A DNA stretch of 5,278 bases from Gemmatimonadota bacterium (lineage in GTDB: Bacteria; Gemmatimonadota; Gemmatimonadetes; Gemmatimonadales; Gemmatimonadaceae): the NCBI GenBank assembly GCA_031127185.1, contig JARIET010000204.1, forward strand, positions 1-5,278, read 5' to 3'. The notes below the pieces were generated by a model. That model searched no databases. It saw only the letters and a list, made by a program, of their open reading frames with translations, and had not been told where the DNA came from. This document shows positions 1 to 5,278 of this stretch, one piece after another (position 1 is the first letter of the stretch; every line of letters starts with the position of its first letter). The translations under genes and the position numbers were made by a program.

Positions 1-27
1 ATGCACGGCGCGGCCGCCCGCTGCGGA

Positions 28-1437
28 CTACACCACCTTCGCCTTCCATCCACCGCGCCGGAACACCACTGCGCTCACCACGGCCAGCGCTGAATAGGCC
101 GCGAGCACGGCCACGAACCCGCCGGTGTAGCCAAGCGCCGTGTGCTTCGAGAGATACCAGGCGAACGGAATCTCAAACAGCCAGAACACGAACACGTTGA
201 TCCAGGTCGGCGTCCAGGTATCCCCCGCACCATTGAACGACTGTGTGAGCGTCATGCCGAAGGCGTACATCGGGAAGCCCGCCGCGATGATTCGCAACCC
301 ACGCGTCGCCGCGCGCGCGACATCCGGTGCCGTGGTAAACGCCGCGACAATCCAGGGCGCAAACGCCACGAAGAGCAGGCCTATGCCGCCGAGGAACACG
401 AGGTTGTAGCGCGATGCGGTCCACACGGCTTGCTCGGCGCGCGCGGGATCACGGGCACCAAGCGACTGCCCCACCATCGTCGCGGCCGCATTGCTGAGAC
501 CGAACGCCGGCAAGAGCGCGAAGATCACGATACGGATGGCAATGCCGTACCCCGCAACGGCCACGCTGCCGAACGTCGCAAGGATGCGAATCAACCCGAT
601 CCATGCCGTAGTGCCGAGCAGGATCTGGAAGGTTCCTACGGCGCACATCCGTGCCAGCTTCACCATCGCACCCACGTCGAACACGACATGCTCACGGTGC
701 ACGGCGATGTGCCCTGCCCCCTTGTAGAGCTTGCTCACCGCGATCAGCACGCCGATGCTTCGACCGATCGTCGTGGCCACTGCAGCGCCGGTGACGCCGA
801 GTTCCGGAAACGGCCCGAGCCCGAAAATGAACAGCGGGCCCAGCACGATGTTGAACGCGTTGGCGATCCAGAGCACGCGCATCGCCACTGCGGCATCGCC
901 CGCGCCGCGAAACACGGCGTTGATGACGAAGAGCATGAAGACGCTCGCGCTTCCGCCCAGCATCACCCGCGCGAAGCCGACGCCGTGCTCGAGCACATCG
1001 GGGCCCGCGCCCATCAAGCGCAGCAGGTCGCCGGCATATACCGCTCCCAGCACACCGAGTGCGCCGGAGACAATCACGCCAAGCGTGATTGCCTGCACGG
1101 CAGCCTTCGCGGCCGCGTCCGTGTCCTTCTCGCCAATGCGCCGTGCCACGGTAGCCGTCGTGCCGATCGCCAGGCCGAACGCCAGCGTGTACACAATGGC
1201 CATCATCGATTCGGTGAGCGCCACGGTGGCGACGGCCGCTGCCCCGAGCTTCGCCACCCAGAACATGTCGACGACGGCGAAGATGGATTCCATCACCATC
1301 TCCAGCACCATCGGCACGGCGAGCAGGAAGATCGACCGGCCGATCGGGCCCTGTGTGTAATCGTGCCTGGTCCCGCGCGCAGCGAGCTTGAGGTCCGCCC
1401 AGATGTTCGAAGCGCGTGATGACATATCAGTAGTCAT
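28..1437 (-). CDS. MATE-family multidrug/metabolite efflux transporter
   Basis: This 469-residue protein fits the usual 440-480 residue MATE length. It is expected to be an inner-membrane antiporter with twelve helices that expels cationic drugs or metabolites using a Na+ or H+ gradient. The pseudo-symmetric halves are visible. The first half has helix 1 with PMVLEM (42-47) and VVDMFWVAKLG (55-65, acidic D57), the loop TATVARRIGEKD (94-105), FRGAGD (176-181) and ELGVTGAAVAT (212-222). The second half repeats these as AATMVGQSLGARDPARAE (318-335) and FNGAGDTWTP (401-410). The N-terminal 30 residues are polar and cytoplasmic. The start ATG has only a weak GGA six bases upstream; a second ATG four codons later has nothing better. 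The gene lies directly behind a terminator-like hairpin, so expression may depend on read-through. The substrate cannot be told from sequence. The family call is secure; the NorM-like or DinF-like subgroup is not resolved. Confidence 0.95.
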   Translation of the reverse strand: MTTDMSSRASNIWADLKLAARGTRHDYTQGPIGRSIFLLAVPMVLEMVMESIFAVVDMFWVAKLGAAAVATVALTESMMAIVYTLAFGLAIGTTATVARRIGEKDTDAAAKAAVQAITLGVIVSGALGVLGAVYAGDLLRLMGAGPDVLEHGVGFARVMLGGSASVFMLFVINAVFRGAGDAAVAMRVLWIANAFNIVLGPLFIFGLGPFPELGVTGAAVATTIGRSIGVLIAVSKLYKGAGHIAVHREHVVFDVGAMVKLARMCAVGTFQILLGTTAWIGLIRILATFGSVAVAGYGIAIRIVIFALLPAFGLSNAAATMVGQSLGARDPARAEQAVWTASRYNLVFLGGIGLLFVAFAPWIVAAFTTAPDVARAATRGLRIIAAGFPMYAFGMTLTQSFNGAGDTWTPTWINVFVFWLFEIPFAWYLSKHTALGYTGGFVAVLAAYSALAVVSAVVFRRGGWKAKVV

Positions 1438-1454
1438 GAAGAATCCGTAGAATG

Positions 1455-1506
1455 AAAAAGAAGTCGCCCCACCTGCCGGTCCAGACTGTCGGCGCAGGTG
1501 GGGCGA
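1455..1506 (-). terminator. Intrinsic terminator or attenuator hairpin before the MATE gene
   Basis: A perfect 13-bp stem pairs TCGCCCCACCTGC (plus 1464-1476) with its complement at 1494-1506, with a 17-base loop. On the minus-strand transcript the stem is followed at once by CUUCUUUUUC, seven U in nine bases, which is the canonical rho-independent form. It could end transcripts from the upstream E1/NfeD/flotillin genes. The U tract stops about 17 bases before the MATE ATG, which leaves almost no room for a separate promoter, so MATE transcripts probably cross it. That makes an attenuator role plausible. Structure and orientation are seen directly; function is inferred. Confidence 0.75.
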
Positions 1507-1558
1507 AGTTCATTCCGCGGATGTGCGGCCTGACTTATTCTCGCGTGCCTGCTCCGAC
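1488..1558 (-). promoter_or_regulatory. Candidate antiterminator pairing competing with the MATE attenuator
   Basis: In the minus-strand RNA, the segment GUCGGAGCAGG (plus 1558 to 1548) is complementary at 10 of 11 positions to CCUGCGCCGAC (plus 1498 to 1488), with one A-G mismatch. The target covers five bases of the 5' arm of the terminator stem plus the adjacent loop, so the two folds exclude each other. Just outside, AGACU (from 1569) can also pair with AGUCU in the terminator loop across a six-base bulge. The upstream arm comes first in the transcript, the order required for an antiterminator. No folding energies were computed, and no ligand or protein is suggested by the sequence. Confidence 0.4.
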
Positions 1559-1718
1559 GTGGACAGTCTCACCCGTCAGCGGCATTGATGCCGCGACGCA
1601 GCGATCTCGCCCGGGCAAAACCCGGACGGCGCTATCAGGGGTGAGTCGGATGGAGCTCTTCACAGGCCTATCCGGAACAGTGGTGCCGCGATCACGAGAG
1701 CCCGATCGCAGAAAACGG

Positions 1719-1747
1719 ACATTAGTCACAACGGGTACACGAGTCAA
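1719..1747 (-). promoter_or_regulatory. Weak sigma70-like promoter candidate for the MATE leader
   Basis: On the minus strand TTGACT (plus 1742-1747, five of six to the -35 consensus) is followed after 17 bp by TAATGT (1719-1724); a 15-bp spacing gives ACTAAT (1721-1726) instead. Transcription from here would give a leader of roughly 270 bases containing the proposed antiterminator and terminator. The -35 lies inside the hairpin just after the flotillin stop, so it could be a coincidence. The -10 match is poor. Confidence 0.25.
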
Positions 1748-1758
1748 GCGACTCCGTG
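1738..1758 (-). other. Stem-loop just after the flotillin stop codon
   Basis: GAGTC and GACTC pair around the tetraloop GCTT on the minus strand, extended by CAC/GTG across a single bulged G, giving 8 bp. It begins 10 bases after the flotillin TAG. No U tract follows, so it is not a canonical terminator. It may be a 3'-end processing or stabilising hairpin, or chance. Confidence 0.35.
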
Positions 1759-1768
1759 AAGGCAGCGG

Positions 1769-3067
1769 CTACTTGGACGGCTTCACCTCGCCGGACTGCA
1801 CATCCTTCACCGCCGCCAACCGACTGAGAATGTTCACGCCGGTCGCCGCCTCGATCTGCTCGGTGATCTTGATGATGGCGTTCGGGAACTGCGCTGCCGC
1901 ATTGGCCACGCCGCCGCCGCGATCACCCGAATCGATGATCGTGACCTTGTCTATCTGCATCCCGTCCACCGACGCGCTGATGTCCTTGATCAGCTCCGGC
2001 AGCATGTTGAGGATGAAGATGCGCTCGGCTTCTGTGCCGGCTTTCTGGTAGAGCTTGATGGTTTCCTCGAGCACGAAGAGCCGCGAACGGCCATCTTCGG
2101 TGATTTTCGACGCCGAACCCTTGGCGCGCTGTTCGGCCGCTTCACGATCCGCACGCGCCGGCAACAGCACATCGGCCTCGAGACGCCGCTGCTCAAGCGC
2201 GATACGCTCGTGCTGCAACTGCTGCTCGGCCACCACCCGCGCCTTCTCGCCAGCCACCTTGGCCTCCGCCTCGCGCGCAACAGCCTCCGCCTCGAGCTCG
2301 GCCTTTCGCACGCGCAGCCGATTGTTCTCCTCGGCAATCTTGAGGTTGGCCTGAATCGTCGCGACCTGCGCGGCCTGGTGCGCGGCTGCCTCGGTCTGTT
2401 CAGCTTCGGACGTGCGCTGCGCCTCTGAGACGCGCGCGATCTTCAACACCTCAGCCGTCTTGGTGCGGCCGATGGAGTCGAGGTAGTTCACCTCGTCGGT
2501 GACGTTCTGGATTTTGAGCGTGTCGAGCTCGAGTCCGAGCTTGCGAAGATCTTCGTCGGCCTCTTCGATGAGCTTGTGTGCGAACTTGAGACGATCCTCG
2601 TTCACTTCCTCTGGCGTGAGCGTCGCCAGCACACCGCGGAGGTTGCCCTCGAGCGTGTCCTTGGCGATCTGCATCACCTCGCTGAACGGCTTGTCGAGCA
2701 GGCGTTCCACCGCGTTGTACGAGATGGGCTCGCGCGCGCAGACTTTCACGTTGGCGATGCCATGCACAACGAGCGGAATGCCGCCGCGGGAATAGGCGTT
2801 CTTGACAGCCACTTCGATGGGAATGGTGGTCAGGTCGATGCGCGACACGCGCTCGATGATCGGGATGCGCAGCGTACGCCCGCCATGCAACAGCCGGTAG
2901 CCCACTTCGCGCCCGTCGGGTCCCACGCGCCGGCGACCCGTGATCACCACCAACTCATTGGGCAGGCAGATGATGATGAGCGACTTGACGATAAAGGTCA
3001 GCAGCGCGAATACACCGACGGCAATCGCGCCAAGGACAATTCCGGTACTGGGGCTGATCAGGTCCAC
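1769..3067 (-). CDS. Flotillin-family SPFH-domain membrane scaffold protein
   Basis: This 432-residue protein has one N-terminal membrane helix (about 10-33), then an SPFH/PHB domain opening with PNELVVITGRR (36-46), GGRTLRIPIIERV (62-74) and GGIPLVVHGIANVKV (95-109), running to about 200. Next is a long charged Ala/Glu/Arg coiled coil (about 205-320) and a flotillin C-terminal segment with LYQKAGTEAERIFI (339-352) and IIDSGDRGGG (377-386). Flotillins oligomerise at the inner membrane and organise functional microdomains that affect fluidity, secretion and signalling. FloT of Bacillus and YqiK of E. coli are somewhat longer, about 510-550 residues. The start is GTG, chosen for its good ribosome site and because the helix follows at once. 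It is almost certainly co-transcribed with the NfeD-like gene upstream, the standard partner. The family is secure; a FloT, FloA or YqiK name is not assigned. Confidence 0.93.
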   Translation of the reverse strand: MDLISPSTGIVLGAIAVGVFALLTFIVKSLIIICLPNELVVITGRRRVGPDGREVGYRLLHGGRTLRIPIIERVSRIDLTTIPIEVAVKNAYSRGGIPLVVHGIANVKVCAREPISYNAVERLLDKPFSEVMQIAKDTLEGNLRGVLATLTPEEVNEDRLKFAHKLIEEADEDLRKLGLELDTLKIQNVTDEVNYLDSIGRTKTAEVLKIARVSEAQRTSEAEQTEAAAHQAAQVATIQANLKIAEENNRLRVRKAELEAEAVAREAEAKVAGEKARVVAEQQLQHERIALEQRRLEADVLLPARADREAAEQRAKGSASKITEDGRSRLFVLEETIKLYQKAGTEAERIFILNMLPELIKDISASVDGMQIDKVTIIDSGDRGGGVANAAAQFPNAIIKITEQIEAATGVNILSRLAAVKDVQSGEVKPSK

Positions 3068-3077
3068 CTGTCACCTC
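3068..3077 (-). promoter_or_regulatory. Ribosome binding site of the flotillin gene, overlapping the NfeD-like stop
   Basis: The minus strand reads GAGGT (plus 3073-3077) five bases before the GTG start at 3067. It shares bases with the TGA stop (3076-3078) of the NfeD-like gene. This fixes GTG as the start and suggests translational coupling of the two partner proteins. Confidence 0.7.
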
Positions 3078-3651
3078 ACTCAGTTGAGCCGAACGGAGCG
3101 ACCTCGGCTTCGCCATCCACCATGCGGATGACGACGACTTCGCTGCCGGCGCCAAGTGTGCCGGCTGTTCCCGGCGCAAGACGCGCCAAGACCGACACTT
3201 CACGACCACCAACGTTGCACACTACGCGGCCGCGCGCGCCCGGTTCCACGTCGATTGCCACGCGGCCGGTGGAGCCTTCGAGCGCCGCATCGCCGACCAC
3301 CTCGACCGCTGACTCGGTGTTTCGCAGCCAGCGAAAGAGCGCATGCGAAACCGCCATTGCCCCGGCTCCCATCAGCAGGGCCAGGACCCCAGTGCTCAGC
3401 GCCGCGCGCCCCAGCCAGGTGAAAATCGCACCGGTCGTGCCAAACGCGGCGGCGAAGAAGATCATGTTGCGAGGGCGGAAAAACCCGAGCACAAGATCGC
3501 CGGGATGCGAGTGGGCCGCGTCGCCGTGACCGCTCGCGCCGTGGCCGCTCGAGCCGCCGACATCGTGCGACGACGCATCGGCGTCATCGCCGAGCGAGAA
3601 GGCGAGGAGTCCGAGGCCGACAACTGCGAAGAGGAGATAGACGCCGAGCAT
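3076..3651 (-). CDS. NfeD/YqiJ-like membrane protein with OB-fold tail and His-rich loop
   Basis: This 191-residue protein has three predicted membrane helices (about 3-20, 61-81 and 84-106) and a C-terminal soluble beta-rich domain (about 115-186) of the NfeD/YqiJ OB-fold type, including GSTGRVAIDVEPGARGRVVC (126-145) and the basic/Val-rich strand that follows. Such proteins are encoded next to flotillins (YqiJ with YqiK, YuaF with FloT) and are thought to help assemble or regulate flotillin domains. Here the flotillin follows 8 bp downstream, which strongly supports the call. Between helices 1 and 2 lies a Gly/Ser/Asp-rich stretch with five histidines (H29, H37, H42, H47, H49), a possible metal-binding loop. 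No clear ribosome site precedes the ATG, but the first helix begins immediately, so the start is reasonable. The OB-fold assignment is by pattern and context only; identity with YqiJ is not established. Confidence 0.8.
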   Translation of the reverse strand: MLGVYLLFAVVGLGLLAFSLGDDADASSHDVGGSSGHGASGHGDAAHSHPGDLVLGFFRPRNMIFFAAAFGTTGAIFTWLGRAALSTGVLALLMGAGAMAVSHALFRWLRNTESAVEVVGDAALEGSTGRVAIDVEPGARGRVVCNVGGREVSVLARLAPGTAGTLGAGSEVVVIRMVDGEAEVAPFGSTE

Positions 3652-3687
3652 GGTGCGAATGTGGCGGTACGAGGGCCGTGGAGCAAG

Positions 3688-3718
3688 CGAGCGCGGAATC
3701 GCGTCACGCTGGCGCTCG
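3688..3718 (-). other. Stem-loop between the E1 and NfeD-like genes
   Basis: CGAGCGC (plus 3688-3694) and GCGCTCG (3712-3718) form a perfect 7-bp inverted repeat with a 17-base spacer, starting right after the E1 stop codon. The bases that follow on the minus strand are not U-rich, so this is at best a weak or factor-assisted terminator. The whole gap is 68 bp and I see no convincing promoter in it, so read-through into the NfeD-like gene is possible. Confidence 0.35.
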
Positions 3719-3719
3719 G

Positions 3720-5278
3720 CTATGCGTTCAGTATGGCCTCGATCCGGTCTGCAATCTGCTCCACTCCCGGCATCAGCGCCGTGAGCAGGTCCTCGTGATA
3801 CGCCACGGGAATGTCCTTCGGCGCCAGGCGCTCGACCGGGGCGTCCAGATGCCAGAATGATTCCTGCGCCAGCGTCGCGGCAATCTCGGCGCCGAAGCCA
3901 GCGGTGAGGTTGTCCTCGTGGACAATCAGGCAGCGCCCCGTCTTCAGCACTGACGCAAGCACGGCCGCCTTGTCCCAGGGCGCCACGGTGCGAAGGTCGA
4001 TCAGCTCCACGCGCTCACCGAAACGTGCCGCGGCCTCGCGGCAGCGGTGCACCATCGCGCCCCAGGTGACTACGGAGATATCGGTGCCGGCGCGCAGCAC
4101 ATTGGCCCGGCCGAACGGCAGCACATAATTGTCGCCGGGATAGCGCGCGCTGCCCTCGCCGGTCATCAGCAGCGAGCGATGCTCAAAAAAGATCGTCGGA
4201 TTCGCCCCGCGCATCGCCGCACGCAGGAGCCCCACAGCATCGGCCGAGTTGGACGGCATCGCCACCTGCCAGCCGTAGGCGTGCACGAAACGCACTTCGT
4301 CTGAGAGTGAATGCCAGGGATCGCCGACGTCTTTCCCGAATCCACCGGGCATGCGCACCACCATCGGCGCCGCGAAGCGGTTGTTGGTGCGCCAGCGCAT
4401 CGTTCCGCAGTTGTTCAACTGCTCGGCGGCAGGATCGGCGTATTTCCGGAACTGGATCTCGGCGACGGGGATCAATCCGGCGATCGCCATGCCCACCGCG
4501 CGCCCGATGATGCCTTCTTCGGACAGTGACGTATCAAACACCCGTTTGTCGCCAAACTTGCGCTGCAGCCCTTCGGTGACGAGGTGGACTCCACCCTTGC
4601 GGCCCACGTCCTCGCCAAAAACGAGCACCTTGGGGTTCACTTCAAGCTCGCGCGCGAGCGTGCGTTTCACGGCTTCGGCGAATCGCAACGTGTCGCCACT
4701 TTCGGCGGGCTTGTCCGATCCGCCAAGCTCCGCGCGCTCGGCGCGCGACATCCCGCCGTACGCCTCTTCGACCGTGGGCGATTCGTCGGCAAGCACGAAC
4801 TGCGCCACACCCGCTGGATCAGGGCCGGGCCTGGCACGCGCAGCGGTGAGCGCAACGTCGACGTCGGCCTTCACCTCGCGCTCAAGCGCCGTCCACTCCG
4901 ACTCACTCAGGTGATCTGGCACAAGGAACCGACGCAGCTTGGGCAGCGGATCGCGCTTGGAATCGGCCTCGATCTCCGCGTCGGTGCGGTACCCTTTCTG
5001 GTTGTCGGGGCCGGAATGACTGCAGAGCCGCGGCACGGTGAGGCGAACGAGTGCAGGGCCCTTGCCGTTCCGTACGTGCGTGACGCACTCGGCAATCAAC
5101 GTCGCGCTCGCGCCGGGATCCGTGCCGTCGCCGCTCTCGATATGCAGGTTGCCGAATGACGCGAGGTTGGCCGCGATATCGCTGCCGGGCGTTTGCATGT
5201 CGCCGCGCACGGAAATGCCAAGCCCGTTGTCTTCAATGAAGAAGAGCATCGGGAGCTTGAGCGTGGTCGCCATCGTCA
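3720..5278 (-). CDS. 2-oxoacid dehydrogenase E1, fused alpha/beta subunit (5' end outside the window)
   Basis: The frame is open to the right edge, so the first in-window ATG (5273) is internal: it sits inside the alpha-subunit fold. Numbering from that Met, 517 residues are visible. The alpha part has LFFIEDNGLGISV (10-22), the end of the thiamine-diphosphate/Mg motif, and CSHSGPDNQKGYR (84-96), the active-site loop, then YR...DPLPKLRRFL. A polar linker (about 146-193) leads to a complete beta subunit: VFGEDVGRKGGV (218-229), DTSLSEEGIIG (247-257, E252 the likely cofactor glutamate), EIQFRKYADPA (272-282), PGGFGKDVGDPWHS (309-322, catalytic H321), and a transketolase-C domain with DLRTVAPWD (426-434) and HEDNLTAGFGAEIA (452-465). 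E1 decarboxylates a 2-oxoacid and passes the acyl group to lipoyl-E2 in the cytoplasm. The branched-chain acid enzyme is most likely, with pyruvate or acetoin types not excluded. No E2 or E3 gene is in view. Confidence 0.93.
   Translation of the reverse strand, partial: TMATTLKLPMLFFIEDNGLGISVRGDMQTPGSDIAANLASFGNLHIESGDGTDPGASATLIAECVTHVRNGKGPALVRLTVPRLCSHSGPDNQKGYRTDAEIEADSKRDPLPKLRRFLVPDHLSESEWTALEREVKADVDVALTAARARPGPDPAGVAQFVLADESPTVEEAYGGMSRAERAELGGSDKPAESGDTLRFAEAVKRTLARELEVNPKVLVFGEDVGRKGGVHLVTEGLQRKFGDKRVFDTSLSEEGIIGRAVGMAIAGLIPVAEIQFRKYADPAAEQLNNCGTMRWRTNNRFAAPMVVRMPGGFGKDVGDPWHSLSDEVRFVHAYGWQVAMPSNSADAVGLLRAAMRGANPTIFFEHRSLLMTGEGSARYPGDNYVLPFGRANVLRAGTDISVVTWGAMVHRCREAAARFGERVELIDLRTVAPWDKAAVLASVLKTGRCLIVHEDNLTAGFGAEIAATLAQESFWHLDAPVERLAPKDIPVAYHEDLLTALMPGVEQIADRIEAILNA

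Larger units (their letters stand above)
1438..1768 (-). other. 331-bp non-coding region, probable MATE leader
   Basis: No credible gene lies between the flotillin stop and the MATE start. A 70-codon minus-strand frame (1535-1747) would need a TTG start, shows no ribosome site and resembles nothing I know. Read on the minus strand the region holds several inverted repeats: 1738-1758 (8 bp with one bulge, tetraloop), 1688-1709 (6 bp, loop 10), 1609-1627 (7 bp with one G-U pair, loop UUUUG), 1579-1594 (6 bp, tetraloop UCAA) and the strong 1464-1506 hairpin with a U tract. GC-rich DNA gives short hairpins by chance, so only the last is persuasive alone. I compared it by memory with guanidine, Mn2+, THF and cobalamin riboswitch consensus features and saw no match. 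Confidence 0.6.

Noticed and set aside
1..27. GC palindrome (GCGGCCGC) after the MATE stop as a terminator
   Set aside because: The 8-bp palindrome leaves no loop, has no U tract in view, and the window ends before a terminator could be judged.
142..1419. A 425-codon open frame on the plus strand opposite the MATE gene
   Set aside because: It is rich in Arg, His, Glu and Asp with no domain or hydrophobic core, which is typical of the antisense of a GC-rich membrane-protein gene. The minus-strand MATE protein is unmistakable.
1609..1627. Hairpin with a UUUUG loop as a fragment of a guanidine-I (ykkC) riboswitch
   Set aside because: Only the loop and a GCCCGGG string resemble the consensus. 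The other conserved ykkC elements are absent.
1535..1747. A 70-codon minus-strand frame in the gap, possibly a leader peptide
   Set aside because: The start would be TTG without a ribosome site, the composition looks random, and it shows no run of regulatory codons. It also overlaps the better-supported RNA structures.
1452..2051. A 199-codon plus-strand frame starting in the intergenic region
   Set aside because: It begins inside the terminator hairpin region, ends antisense to the flotillin, and has no ribosome site or recognisable motif.
2576..3529. A 317-codon plus-strand frame spanning the flotillin and NfeD-like genes
   Set aside because: It crosses two recognised minus-strand genes and their junction, is low in complexity (Ala/Pro/Ser/Thr/Arg) and matches no family I know.
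5271..5273. ATG at the right edge as the true start of the E1 gene
   Set aside because: The protein from here starts in the middle of the alpha-subunit cofactor fold, and the frame is open beyond it, so the true start is outside the window.

Overview
The window is GC-rich, and all four genes I accept are read leftwards on the minus strand. In transcription order they are: the downstream part of a fused alpha/beta E1 subunit of a 2-oxoacid (probably branched-chain) dehydrogenase (3720 to the right edge), a small NfeD/YqiJ-like membrane protein with an OB-fold tail (3076-3651), a flotillin-family SPFH protein (1769-3067), and a MATE-family efflux transporter (28-1437). The fused E1, the GC-rich codon use and the gene styles suit a free-living Gram-negative heterotroph. 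Gemmatimonadota is my best guess, but this is an inference from family resemblance because no marker gene is present.

Right part (3652-5278): the E1 gene enters from outside the window and carries the end of the alpha subunit, a polar linker and a complete beta subunit. A 68-bp gap containing a stem-loop separates it from the NfeD-like gene.

Middle (1769-3651): the NfeD-like protein and the flotillin form a tight pair with an 8-bp gap. The flotillin ribosome binding site overlaps the stop codon of the NfeD-like gene. This is the well-known flotillin/NfeD partnership of membrane-domain scaffolds. The NfeD-like protein carries an unusual His/Gly/Asp-rich loop.

Left part (1-1768): a 331-bp non-coding stretch separates the flotillin from the MATE gene. 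It is the most interesting part of the window. A perfect 13-bp hairpin followed by a U-rich tract, the form of an intrinsic terminator, ends only about 17 bases before the MATE start codon. Upstream in the same transcript, an 11-base segment can pair at 10 positions with the 5' arm and loop of that hairpin. This is the layout of a transcription attenuator with competing terminator and antiterminator folds. I recognise no known riboswitch class in it. The case rests on complementarity read by eye, with no folding or comparative data.

I see no tRNA, rRNA, CRISPR array, insertion sequence or phage gene.
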